Origin: Malania oleifera
Lineage: Eukaryota > Streptophyta > Magnoliopsida > Santalales > Ximeniaceae
Direction of reading: 5' to 3'
DNA length: 64,000 nt
NCBI RefSeq assembly: GCF_029873635.1
Contig: NC_080428.1
Span: 68,753,601 to 68,817,600, forward strand
In this document: piece after piece, positions 35,411 through 47,025 of the stretch
Layout: every line of letters starts with the position of its first letter
How positions within the stretch are numbered: the stretch's first letter is position 1
Translations under genes and position numbers: made by a program
Notes under the pieces: model-generated
What the model saw: only the letters and a program-made list of their open reading frames with translations
Databases searched by the model: none
Told to the model about the DNA's origin: nothing

Positions 35411-36469
35411 AGTCAAAATGTAATATCCTAAGCTAAACCTTTCCCTAGTCCAATCAACACTAAATAGAATAATTAATTAACAAATAATAAAAAATAATCA
35501 CTAGCCAAGAAATTTGAACCAGCCATACAATCACAAAGAGAACACTAAATTTAAGTGAAAAAACCTTCTATGTGAAAGAAAAAAAACTATGGAATCGAAG
35601 TATGTTACTCGAAGGCATAAACATCTTCCACTTTTACTTGAGCATGAATTCCACTTGGATATTGCTCAAAACATCCAAGTGGACTAATAACATATGCGAA
35701 TTAGTTTTTGAGAAGGAGGAAATCCCAACACATTCCTCATTGGCTCAATATTTAATTGAATTATGAAAATATAGTAATATTTAATAGTAAAGATAATTTT
35801 TGCATAAAACTATCCATCTATTTTAAAAGTAGGGAAAGCATTCCTAAAATAAAGTGTATTTAATCAAAATTATATAAAATTTTAATTAGATAATATCTTT
35901 TAAATAAGTTAATACATGTTTGAGTCTACAAAAAGAGGCTTTATTTGATTTAAAAAACATAAGCTATAAACACCTAAAAATATATTGAAGTGTGACTTGT
36001 TTAATTTTTAATAAAAATATTTTTATATTTTAAAAGTAAGATAAAATATTTCAAAAAGTTAAAAAAAATTGAAAAAATTTTGTTTCAAAATTTATTTTTC
36101 AATAGTTTAAGGTTTGAACTTAAAAAAATAGATTTGGTTAAAAAAAAATAAACGTAATGGCATAGTAAATGATAAAAAAGAGGTATATTTACAAAGAAAA
36201 TAGGAAATTTTTAATAGAATCTTGTATAATTATTGTGAAAAAGATCTAACATTATTTAGATAAATGGTAATCTAACTTTTAGAAGAAAACTTTAAGAAAT
36301 AAAATTATAGACCAAGAATTTCTTTCAAATAATTAATATTTACATTTATTTGAAATTTAAAGAAAAACTAAACTCTTTACTCGAATATTAAGTAAACAAA
36401 ATATGACATTTGTAAATATTTTAAGTAGCAAATCACAATTTTGAAATTACAATAAATTTATTGATATTA
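35411..36469. other. AT-rich intergenic stretch
   Basis: No gene supported. A short open frame at 35572-35766 has no recognisable similarity and may be chance or retroelement debris. Confidence 0.4.
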
Positions 36470-37587
36470 TTGTACAAGTGATCCAAAGAAGGGCTTGGAA
36501 TGATAAGGGGTAATAATAAAAAAGGTTTGATGAAGTCGCCACTAACCTATTATTTTCTTAAATGCAGTTTGTTTACTTAATTACTACTTATTGATTGATT
36601 ACTAGACTAAACTTAAGCTAAGAACCAGTAGTTTCGGTCTGCATTTACTAGAGTTGGGATCAATAGTTCAGTTATGCGAAATTTGGAATACCTCTTTACC
36701 CTTTGTTTAATCATTGGGACACATACACCCAAAAATAGAATATATACAAATAATAATCAAACAAATTTCATCAAAATTTGAGCAAATAAGTTTTCAAAAC
36801 ATTCCCAGGTTTTCCAAAATTTTTTAAGAATTTTTCTGAAAATATTTTCAAATTTTTTGCAATTTTCTAGGATTTTTAAAGACTTTTTCTCCATTTTGTT
36901 TATTTTTGGTATTTTTATTTTTCCATTTTTTATTTGAGTTAAAATAACACAAATAATTTTTATTTATTTTTTATATATTTTTCCTGATTTTTAAAAAAAT
37001 ATTTTCCAATTTTTTTTAAAAAAATAAAAAATCAAAATTTAAACTCGAGGTGGGTCAGACTGATTCAACCTATCTAAACTGGGTTTGACCCAATTGAGGA
37101 AAAACTGTCACATGTCAACCAGCAAAGGTGGCACATTGCACTGATATTTTTTAAAATTTTTATTCATTATTATTTTTAAAAATTTACTACAAAAGTGTGA
37201 CGTTAGTATGACGTCACCTGTCATGTGGCAGAATCCAAGTATTCCTAGGAGTTTGGCACGAATCACTAAGGTGGTAGCGATCCAGCCATTTAGAGAAAAT
37301 ACACATTAGACGACCGAGATTGCACCACGTCACTTCTCAAACGCGCGGTCTTGGGGGCGCCATGTGTCACCCTTTGTACGGTGACACGTGTCCCATTAAA
37401 ATTATTATATTTTTAAAAATATATATAAAATACCTTTTTCTCTTTCTTTTATTTTATTTTCTTTTCTCTCCATTCTCACAATTCTTCACTTTCTTTCTCT
37501 TTCTTTCTCTCGCACAACTCTCTCTCTATCTTTTTCCTCTCTCTCTTCGCTCCTCATTCCCTCTCTCGCTCTCTCTCCGCTCCTCAT

Positions 37588-37631
<44 letters not shown>

Positions 37632-39284
37632 TCTTCTTCTTCTTCTTCTTCTTCTTCTTTTTTCCTCTATCTTCGATCTCTCATCTTCTCTTAGTTTCTT
37701 TCGATTTATCATGATTCTCTCTCTTTTCTTCTCTTTGTCTACGATCTCTCTCTATATTCTTTCTTTCATTCTCTCTCTACTTCTCTTGCACGACTCACTT
37801 TCTTTCTCTCTATCTTTGATCTTTCTCTCTTTCCTTTCTCTTTTCTTTTGCAACTCTTTTTCTCTCTTAATTTTCTCATTCTCATTCTATTTTTTCCTTT
37901 TTTTTAGTAGGTCATGGTCATGAGAAGAGAGAACATCAAGCTCTCTAAGGCATGAATCTGATCAACTAAAAGGTAAATTCCCCTACTCCTATCTTTATTC
38001 CAATTTTTTTCCTATTTTGATTTCAATTTCTTAGGGTTTCTCTAAACTCACTAGATTTCCTTGGGAACCAAATGGATTTACGGTCTCAGGGTTAGATTAA
38101 CTTAACTTGGGTTAAGTTAAACCAGGGCATTAAATTCAAGCGAGTTAATATTGTCGTTAATTGGACTAAGGTTAATTTGGGTTGAACTAAATTTGGGCTG
38201 CAAGATGGACTGATTGGGCTGACTCAACCAGGATAAACTTAGTTGGGGCTTAGTTCAATTTGTGTTTGGGCTGAACTAAAATCAGGCCGATTGAGTCGTG
38301 AGAGAAAAAAAGTGAGCTAATTAGGTTGGGGGAGTTAGCTGACTATGTTGAGATTTGTTTTAGCTAACCCAGGTCAGCATTGAATTGGGTCAAGTGTTTG
38401 GGTCAAACCATGTCATTAGACTCGAGTCGAGTATTGGGGTAAGTTGTCTTCGACTTGGGTCAAGTTGACCTAGATTTTTTGAGTCGAATTTAGGTATGAG
38501 TTTTTGGATCCAAACCAGGGTCTAAGCTCTCGGATCTAAGTCAAATACCCCAACCTACTTAGATGATTTTACAGGAATTGTCACATTTATTTGGTTAAAA
38601 TTGACTTCTGTTCAAGGATTTGTTCTAATTTAAAATCAAATTATAGAATTCAAAATTTTAACGGAATTAAATTGACTAACACAAAATTTAGAGAACAAAG
38701 TCTTGTTTCAAAATCTGCTATCCTGCTCCTCCTTTGCCGAACTCTACGAAGCTTTTCCGCTTTTTCTGCAATTCAAACCTTTTGTTCTTCCGCCACTCAG
38801 CCTTCTCCTCACTATTCTTTCTCAAAAATTTTTAGTGAGCAATTCCTCTCTTCAATCACTGTCTGTCTGTCCCCTACCCTTATGAAGCCCACTATTTATA
38901 GGCTTGGGGGATTAATTCAATCAATTCTGATTTGATCAATGAGAATTGAACTTATCAAACAAAATTAATTTGAATTAATCAATTAATGCTTGCATTAACC
39001 TATAATTTCATCCACATGTTACTTATGCAAATTCCCACATGTCTCATTTCCTTTTTTTCCTTTTGTGCTTGCAGGTTTAAAGATGAAAATGCTAGCCTAA
39101 TTTGCTTCATTTTCTATTTTTTTTTATTCTATTTTTTAATGTATTCTATTTTTTTCATTTTTTCCATGTATTCAATTTTCCCCCTTTTTTCTTGTATTTT
39201 TCCATTTTAATGGATATTCACACAATGAATAATAATCCCAAATTATGTTATATAAGCCCTGAACACAAAATGGGGCGTCTATGA
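36470..39284 (+). mobile_element. Ogre-like LTR (~2.8 kb), probably solo
   Basis: 36475-37160 is collinear with 14361-15270 and includes the 'gaagtcgccactaacc' block. A TATA-like run at about 37418-37432 is followed by a pyrimidine-rich leader ((CT)n and (TTC)n, 37440-37900). The right end, 'aaaatggggcgtctatga' (to 39284), matches the usual GCGTCTACA end of this LTR family with changes. No primer site, coding region or clear target duplication is visible beside it, so the boundaries are approximate. Low-complexity frames inside are artefacts. Confidence 0.5.
37591..37659 (+). repeat. (CT)n then (TTC)n microsatellite
   Basis: 37591-37628 is CT repeats and 37627-37659 is TTC repeats, within a longer pyrimidine tract (37435-37910). 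Confidence 0.95.
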
Positions 39285-39695
39285 CTGTAATTGGAAGAAA
39301 TCATATATAATTTTTTTTTCAAAATAAAAAAGAATGAAAATTTATATATGTATGTTTGCTTTTTGCATACAATGTTATATAATTATTAAAATTTATTATT
39401 TCATAGAATTCTAATTTGAGCATATGTATAATATTTTAAAGATTCATCATATCCTTTATTTACACACTGTCATAATAGTACTTCACATTTTTATGTTTGT
39501 ATTTGAAACTACAAACAAGATATAAAATTCATGATGTCCTTTATTTTTATTTTTATTTTGTTTAAAAATATCTAAAAATCATTAAGAATATAAAAATATT
39601 TTACATAAGATTATTTACATACAATCAAATGCAACAAATGTGAAATATTTACCAATATGTATGTATAAATATCTTAATTGATTTTTTAGAAAATG
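39285..39695. other. AT-rich spacer
   Basis: Nothing recognised. Confidence 0.4.
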
Positions 39696-40307
39696 TCAAG
39701 AAGTATAGGCTTGTGACATCAAAAGTCCACGTGATAGAAAGTAATTGGATGTAGTAGGTGAAGTCCACAATGCTGTAATCCGTCTCCTCCTGCCAAGTAG
39801 GTCCATGATGATCACAGGCTTGTGGTATTTAACATAATTAGATTTTTTGTTGCTCATACAATCTCTTTCCTTAAGTTGCATAACACAAGTGCGTGAACGA
39901 TTGGTGTATAATCGTTGCAACTTGGACCAAGCATCATGAGCAGTGGTGGAAGTGGCAATGAGTGGCATGACCGGCTTGGAGATAGATGCAAGGATGGCGT
40001 GGAGGATCAACTTATCTTGCCAAAGCCAATGTTAGAAAATCGGATTGGAGACACCTACAGAAGATGAACCGGCATAGGTGGTGTTAGGAGAAATGGTTCG
40101 TGACGGACAAATGGTTGTATCGTCAAGATAGCCCTGAAGGTCATAGCCAATGAGCAATGACGTTAGTTGGGCGTGCCAAGAAGGAAATTTGGAAGGGGTA
40201 AGCTTCAATGGAAGCTAGGAGCCGACATTGATGGCAATAAGAGAAGAGTTGCCATTGCAGGGAGTGTCTAGGGTAGTGACAACAACAGATTCAGAAGAAA
40301 AGGTCAT
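39696..40307 (-). pseudogene. Ty1/copia gag, partial
   Basis: Minus strand, ATG at 40305-40307, one continuous frame of 204 codons to TGA at 39696-39698 with two internal stops (near 40216 and 40033). Blocks 'FPSWHAQLTSLLIGYDLQGYL', 'KLILHAILASIS', 'AHDAWSKLQRLYTN' and 'SRTCVMQLKER' are a copia gag N-terminal domain. After 'QLKER' similarity is lost, so the frame beyond about 39860 is probably joined foreign sequence. A tRNA-Met primer site (40349-40360, one mismatch) lies upstream, as expected for a 5' end. The sequence on the other side of that site is a gypsy LTR, not an obvious copia LTR. Confidence 0.72.
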
Positions 40308-40348
40308 TAGGAAAAAGAAGGGAAAAAAAAAAACTCATTAGAAAAAGA

Positions 40349-40360
40349 GCTCTAATACCA
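40349..40360 (-). promoter_or_regulatory. Primer-binding site (tRNA-iMet), one mismatch
   Basis: The minus strand reads TGGTATTAGAGC against TGGTATCAGAGC for the plant initiator tRNA-Met. It is four bases from the LTR end at 40365 and 42 bases before the copia gag ATG. Confidence 0.7.
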
Positions 40361-40364
40361 TATA

Positions 40365-41573
40365 TGTGACGCCCCAATTTTTCATACCATTTTTTTCCAT
40401 ATAAATAATACATACACCGCATATCAGCCACGTCAACCACTGATACCATAATACATAACCCGATCCGAAAGTGGGTACCGGGTATACAATCATACTCATA
40501 CACAACCCTAATAGCGGAAGTCATTTCAAATATATATACATACATACCACAGCGAATACACATACCAGAGTATTACCATCCATAAATACAAGTCAACCAC
40601 AGAATTCTAGGGGAATCAAACCTCTCTAGTACAAAATACTCACCCTAACTAGTCAGGGTATCTACTCCCCTCTACCTTGGAGCTCTATCACAGGGTCTAG
40701 CTCGGTTTCCTGAAATATTTAAATGATTGGGTGAGATACATCTTAGTAAGACAGAATAAATTATCTACAGTATGTGGCAATATGAGATTCATTATATAAT
40801 AACACATACTCGTTCCAATAATAATATCTTCTAAGAAAATATACAAATTCCATAATCGTAATCATATAGATATATAACACAAGCTTTTATAAGTTTTTTC
40901 TTCCATTTCCAAAATCATTCATTCGTATCCCAAGTTTATTGGTGAAGTTCCTGAGAATAGGGAAGCTTACCCGCCCATACAAGCAACTTCCCTCTGCCCT
41001 GATATCGTTTGCAGCCTAACTCGATTAACTCTGGTTCAGTTACAACTGATACTTATCAGAGCACTCACCTTACTCAGTAAGCCCTCAGGTGATGTGTTTT
41101 ACATCACTTAAATTACTTATTAACTCACACTATTTCATTTCTTATTTTCATTCTCGTTCCCATTCTCATTTCATTTCCATTATCATTTCATTTCCATTTC
41201 CTTTTCATTTCCCATTTCCATATCAAGCCCATGAGTGTCACCATAACCGATACATCTGTGTGTGTACTCATGGTTGCCCTGAGGATAACACTCCACGTCA
41301 TGCTTCCGCCCATGAATAGGATTGTGCGACTCGAAGCCCGAACCTAAGCGCAGTTGGCCGACTCGGTTAGGTCAAATATCATCACATATCTCATATCTGT
41401 AGTACGACTGGCCGACCAACAGCCCTCATTCGGACTCAGGGGGCACAACAACTCTATTATACAGTTTAGTCGATTGTCACGTCACATGCTCCACGAGTCC
41501 GTGTGCTTGCACTAACACCACTAGCAACGGTACCGTGCTCTCAATATCATAACCCATCATTAGGGTTTCCATA
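40365..41573 (-). mobile_element. Gypsy LTR, 3' half (minus), interrupted at 41573
   Basis: Begins TGTGACGCCCC and is collinear with 54687-55895, the same LTR family. It carries ACGGTACCGT at 41527-41536. It stops at CCATA (41569-41573), which is repeated at 54592-54596; LTR similarity resumes there and continues to about 54656. The interruption is the copia-type solo LTR with its nested contents. Beyond 54656 the LTR is truncated. Confidence 0.75.
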
Positions 41574-42832
41574 AGTTGAATTTTTGGTCAGATCCCTGTT
41601 TTGATTATGACAAACCACAGTATCTCGTCTGTGTGCTTTGAGTATTTGAGCAGGTTTATGTTTTAGTTAGCATAGAAGATGATGCAATATGGAAGCCGTG
41701 AGAGCACCTAAATAAGCATATCTCGGCGTATTCTATGGAATTGCAAAGGAGCCGCGCATGAAGATCGATTTATATTTCAAGTTGTATTATATTTTTGTAT
41801 TTATCATTTTGGGTTTGTAATCTTATATGGTCTGTGATAATTAATGCATCGCATGCATGATAGGACTGATAGGCTCAAATGACCATAGGGATCCGAATGA
41901 CCTTAGGGAAGGTCGACTAACGCTAGATTTTTGGGGTTATCTCTCAAAGACCATAGATTGACTAGGACCCCAAAATATCACATGAAAAGTCCCCTATAAC
42001 TTAGAAATGAGAATTATGTGAGAAGGGGTGACTTTATATAGAAATCAGAACTTAAATGCGTAGTTTTTGTATATTCAGTTGATTGAACCAAAACATACAA
42101 AACACCTTCAGTCAACCAAACCTCGCCAGGGTTGACTGTTGACCACTTGGTTGACCGAACCAGAAGACTTATAGATCTTCGGTCATCTGAACCTTCTTGG
42201 GTCAACATGTTGAACCCTCGGTTGACTGACTAAAAATATATAGACAATGCCTTGGTTGACCGAACCCCCACGTGGGAAATTCCAACCTCCTGGTCGACCG
42301 AACCTCCTAATTCAAAATGATCTGGTCGACCGAACCGCGGAGTTTTGGAAAATCACCTTCAAACCCTCAAGTATGGTCGACCATCTTCTCAATTCAATTT
42401 TTACCTAGTCGATCGAACTGGACACTACGGTCAACCAAACCTCAAGTACAGTTGACCTAACCTCTCGAGTTGTTGAATTTTTACCGAGAGTTAAACCCTT
42501 GTGTGGCTTTTGATCTTGGATCTTCATTGCATGTTTTCATAAGCTTGACTTGTGCTTTGATGAAAACATTTTTAGCAAGCTTAAAAACCCTATTATCTAC
42601 CGTGCTTGATATTTGAGAAATATTATTTGAGATATAAGCTAGGGTTTTAGAGAGCCTATGATTAATCACATTACAAGCATATTGGCTTGACTTCAAAAGC
42701 CTCACTCTCATGTACACACATTGATTTACATCCGCTGAGAGTTACCACATTGGTTAACAAAATCTCACTTGAGCTTAATATCCTATCATATGTGAGTGCA
42801 TTATTTGGTTGAGCATATTGGTACATATCTAT
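41574..42832 (+). mobile_element. Copia-type solo LTR, left part (level 2 of the nest)
   Basis: Starts AGTTGAATTTTTGG, aligned with TGTTGACTTTTTG of the LTR at 10889. The GGTCGACCGAACC array lies at 42065-42465. Compared with 10889-12919 the TATA segment is missing and the copy is shorter. It is cut at TCTAT (42828-42832) by the chromovirus and continues at 54103. Outer duplication CCATA: 41569-41573 and 54592-54596. Confidence 0.82.
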
Positions 42833-44859
42833 TGTGACGACCCAAATAATTATAATGTAATTTAAATGAAGAGGAAGGGGAAATTATCAGGGCCTCGTCG
42901 ATGAACACAGGGGATTCGTCGACGAGGGTATAAGAGGACCTCGTTGACGAAGACAAGATTCGCCGACGAAAAGATACCGAGAGAGGGTTTTGGGGAAGAC
43001 TAAAATTCGTTGACGAAGGTGTAGGTTCATTAACGAACTTTCTACAGGATTCATCGACAAGGTGACGTGTCTTGTCGACGAATCCAGTCCTATAAATATC
43101 AAAAATCCGGATTTAAACTTCAAAATTAAGGAAAATCTCACACTCTCTCTCCCCCTTTAGTTTCTCTCTCTTCTCTCTTCAATTTTGGTGATGATCTAAG
43201 GCCACCACGATGCTTCTGGAGAAGTTCTTTGCATATCAGCCGGAGTGGATCATTGGTGGAACTCCGTTGAAATTCATCTCTGAGTTGAGATAAGGTTTTT
43301 TATGCCAAATTTGGTCTTACCATAGTTGTAGGAAATAGTATTTACGAAGAAATACTGATGTTTAATTTTGGGGGTTGTCATTTTTAGGGCATTGATCAGG
43401 AAACCCTATGGGTGTTAGACCAAGATTTTTAGGGGCTTTCTTAGTAACCAGGTAAGGGAATAAACTAAAGCAGTTTAACAAATTACTATTATTTATGAGC
43501 AAATTGATTTTCTGAAAAATATGTATGATATTTGAATATTATGGAATAAATGCATATTTGGGAAAATACTGCTATTGTACGAGAATTATAATTTTAGAAT
43601 GAAATAATGATTTACCCAGCTTTGTGTGGCATGAATGTTATTTTTCATGTAAAGTATTATGATATGGAATTACGAGTAAAGCATGTTTTTAGGTATAATG
43701 AAAAGATACAGTATGTTATGATGATTTTGATAAATACATGATAATTGATATATTTTCAGAACGTATATACCTGAAATGATTCCAACGTGAGGCCATGTAT
43801 ATATGAAATGATTTCGACGAGAGGTCGTATTACCTGAAATGATTTTGGCGCGAGGCCGTGTATATATGAAATGATTTCGGCACAAGGCTGTATTTATGAA
43901 ATATTCGACACGAGGCCGTATTTATGAAATGATTTCGGCGCGAGGCCGTATTTATGAAATTATGAAAGATGCTATATTATCATATATTATATGTTATCAG
44001 AACCCGAATGTAAGTTTAGTTCAGTTTAGGAGCACGGTACCGTAGCTATATAGATCAGATATCTATGTTCAGACTTGTGCTAACCACCCCACAAGGGGGT
44101 ATGAGATGGATAGTCAATGTGGCTTTCAGTGTAGAGTGTAGATGTCCACCTGGCAGTCCGGACCAGGGTGTGGCGGGTCCATCGTACTTACATACATTTT
44201 TGATTCGGCAATGGTCGACCAACCATTTTCAGGTCCCGCGTTCGAGCTGCACAACCCGTCATGGGGGGTAATACATGACATCAGCTAGCTATTCATCCTG
44301 AGTGTGTTTTTAGTATTATTAGATATAACAGACGATTTATGAATGATATGAATTACTAGAAAAATATGAAAGTATATGATGATTCAGTATGTTATGATGA
44401 ATGTTTACAGATATATTAAATGTATTGTATATGTATAACTGCATTATATATTCATGTCGCCACACAACTGCATTTAGTTTATTTTCCCTTACTGAGATGT
44501 GTCTCACCCCCGAACTTATTTAATTTTTAGGAGACCCTGAAAGACCGGTGGGTTGTGGCCGCCGTTAAGTGAGTTGAGCTTCTCTGCTAGAAGGGTAAGC
44601 TTTGATCTAGGATCACGAAATTTTTGTTGTAAGATCCTAAGTTCTATTTTGATGTTTTGGAGATTGTATTCAAATACTGTATTTTGGGAATGTAGTAGAC
44701 TCTCGTATTATGTAATTAATGGTTTGATGGATGTAAATTATTTTTATTGCTGCTTAGGTTTCTGCTGTTTTATGTCAAGCTATCCCTACTACCCACGGGT
44801 TCGGGTTGATGTTATTATTATTTATGTTTATTATGTGATAAGTTAAGCAGACCATCTTA
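42833..44859 (+). mobile_element. 5' LTR of the chromovirus (2027 bp)
   Basis: TGTGACGACCC start; the expected CCGTCACA end has decayed to CCATCTTA. CGTCGACG dyads at 42893-43085, TATAAATA at about 43092. A ~30-bp tandem array ('gaaatgatttcggcgcgagg') at 43770-43960 and ACGGTACCGT at 44034-44043. A ~120-bp segment here (about 44087-44206) is missing from the 3' LTR. Confidence 0.88.
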
Positions 44860-44862
44860 GTT

Positions 44863-44874
44863 TGGTATCAGAGC
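44863..44874 (+). promoter_or_regulatory. Primer-binding site, TGGTATCAGAGC
   Basis: Exact complement of the 3' end of plant initiator tRNA-Met, three bases after the 5' LTR. It primes minus-strand DNA synthesis in the element's life cycle. Confidence 0.9.
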
Positions 44875-45175
44875 TTAGGATACTAGATTCTGTAGACTCT
44901 AGAGTGTAGCAGTAATAATACCACAGTATAGGATAAGGGGATTTGTGGTCTGATTTTGTAGTCTAGATGCAGGACTTCCGTGGTGGTTTGTGTGATTTTC
45001 CTGGGGTGACGATTTCAGGAAAGTCATTGTAAACTATCGTTGGGTTGGGTATCTAGGTTGTAGGATTGAACCTTGAATTAAGATTAAGAGAGATGAATTA
45101 ATTAGGAGAATATACTATATGAGTTTAGTGATATATATAGTGAAGGGGTTCTGAGTTAAGTTATTTGTTTTAAGG

Positions 45176-46200
45176 ATGGACCCTGGTGGCAATAGTGCCC
45201 ACGCCAGTGGGAGTGAGGGTTCTGGACCCTCAGGCGTTGCGGGTAGTGATTCAGATGCCGTATTACGCAGCGTGGCACAGCGGGTTATGGCAGAAATTGT
45301 CAGGAATTCGAGGGAACAGGGTGGTCCATAGGCAGGCCATGGTAGCTCGATAGAGAAGTTCATTAAGATGAATCCTTCGACTTTCTCAAGGGGAACAGAT
45401 CCTACAGTCATTAAAAATTGGGTGTAGGAGATGGAGAAAATATTTGGAGTACTACAATGTTCGGAGGAGCAAAGGGTACTATTTGCCACATATAAACTGA
45501 CTGGAGAGGCTGAGAGATGGTGGTCGGCGGTGAGATTATTAGAGCAACAAAGGACTGTACCTATGGAGATGACATAGGAGCGGTTTAAAGAAATATTCTT
45601 TGACAGGCATTTTAAAGCCTCATCGAGGGAAGCTAAGATTGAGGAGTTCCTGAATCTGAAGCAGAGACAGCTATCAGTGCAGCAGTACGCGGAGAGGTTC
45701 ATCGAGCTATCTCGCTTCGCCCCGTACATCATTCCAGATGAGGTGAAGAAGGTACGACAATTTGAAAGAGGTCTGAAGAGGGAAATATATAAGCAAGTGT
45801 CGATTCTGAAGTTGTAGGATTTTGTCGAGTTGGTTGATAGGGTCACTATAGCAGAAATTGGTGATCGGTTGGAGGCCGAGGAGCAGAGACAGAAGAAGAG
45901 ATCCGCACCTTCCGGTTCCCAGCAGGGATTCGACCGTGCTTTGTGGAAGAGAGGTGGCTATTATAGAGATCGGAGGCAGGAGACCGGGAATCGCGATGTT
46001 CAGGGTGCACAGCCACCTCCAGTTTGCCCGACTTGTGGGAAGAGGCACCTAGGGGAGTGTCGTGTCAGGTGAGGTGTTTGCTATCGATGTGGGGAGCCAG
46101 AGCATGTGATGAGGGATTGCTAGGCTCATATTGGTGCTGCTCCTGCTCCTAGAACTGTTCGAGGAGGCTACTAGGCGCCACGTGGAGGCCAGTAGAGGAA
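45176..46200 (+). pseudogene. Chromovirus gag with point stops in an intact frame
   Basis: ATG at 45176 (MDPGGNSAHASG). Retrotrans_gag text follows: '[14 protein letters not shown]', 'FFDRHFKASSREAKIEEFL' and 'YAERFIELSRFAPYIIPDE'. A canonical CCHC zinc knuckle lies at 46079-46120 (CYRCGEPEHVMRDC). Gag would form the particle and bind RNA. The frame is free of indels for over 1 kb but has eight stops: TAG at 45329, 45425, 45575, 45815, 46121, 46172 and 46193, and TGA at 46070. Family comparison suggests most TAGs were CAG (Gln), one was TGG (Trp), and the TGA was CGA (Arg). The TAGs at 46172 and 46193 recur at the same codons in the minus-strand copy (63264 and 63243). Confidence 0.88.
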
Positions 46201-46682
46201 TATAGTCCCAGCCAGGGTTTTTGCCTTGACGTCGGGCGATGCTAAGGCGGCCGACGACTTGGTGACAGGTACGGTTAATATGTGTTCATTTAAAGTTATT
46301 GTACTTTTCGATTCTGGTGCCACACACTCGTTTGTGTCCTTAGGATGTGTTAAATTGTGTGGGGGTTGAAACACAATCATTAGATGTCGGGTTATTAGTG
46401 GCTACACCGATCGGGTCAACGGTGAGATGTAGTAGGATGCTTTATGGTTGTCCAGTTGATGTTCAGGGGAGAATTTTATCTGCTGATTTGGTGGTGCTGG
46501 TTATGCACGGGTTTGATATCATCTTCGACATGGATTGGCTAGCAGCTAATTTTGCTATTATAAACTATCGTGCAAGAGAAGTGATATTCAGACCTCCAGG
46601 GAAACTAGAATTCATATTATAGGGTCACAAGTGCAATCCTTTCCTCAGATGATCTCAGCTGTTTAGGCGAGGAGGCTGCTCC
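46201..46682 (+). pseudogene. Chromovirus protease segment
   Basis: Aspartic protease signature 'VLFDSGATHSFVS' with the catalytic DSG at 46310-46318. A one-base shift near 46340 moves the rest into another frame: 'VGLLVATPIGSTVRCSRM', 'YGCPVDVQGRILSADLVVL' and 'HGFDIIFDMDWLAANFAIIN'. Stops at about 46620 and 46663 are again TAG where Gln or Lys is usual. The segment ends at the solo LTR insertion; its last codons continue at 48953. Confidence 0.82.
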
Positions 46683-46769
46683 TATAGTGACCCAAAGAAT
46701 AATAACATTTTAATAATAAGAGGGAGAGAAAATAGATACAGAAACAAAAGGAGGCCGTAGATTTCGTCA

Positions 46770-47025
46770 GCGTTCGTCGACGACATTGCATTTTGGAGAT
46801 AATATTAAATAATCATAATTTCAGAAAATTGCCAAACTTCGTCGACGAATACAGGGTCTCGTCGACGAAGGTCTTCAGAATTTCGTCGACGAACACAGGG
46901 CTTCGTCGACGAGAAAATACCGAGAGACAGTTCGGGCTGCTCTGAATTTCGTCGACGAACACAGGGTCTCATCGACGAATTTTGTGAAGGCCTCGTTGAC
47001 GAGGTGACGTGTCTCGTCGACAAAC
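46770..47025 (+). promoter_or_regulatory. U3 cluster of about ten CGTCGACG dyads, plus TGACGTGTCT
   Basis: Nearly perfect TTCGTCGACGAA copies at about 46838, 46860, 46883, 46904 and 46947, plus weaker ones. A 'gaggtgacgtgtctcgtcga' block ends the cluster, just before the TATA box (about 47034). ACGT-core sites (TGACGT) are known targets of plant bZIP factors; binding here is inference. Confidence 0.6.

Noticed and set aside
37320..37923. Leu/Ser-rich open frames
   Set aside because: They translate a pyrimidine tract with (CT)n and (TTC)n microsatellites in an LTR leader.
42887..43141. Open frames rich in 'VDE' or 'STN/STR' across the gypsy LTRs (also at 5268-5531, 27557-27772, 32159-32493, 46805-47071, 52241-52571, 57121-57369)
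   Set aside because: The frames are produced by repeated CGTCGACGA dyads in noncoding U3; the same residues appear on both strands and in unrelated frames.
45115..45846. Long minus-strand open frame of about 240 codons
   Set aside because: It is the reverse strand of the chromovirus gag; the plus strand carries the recognisable gag motifs.
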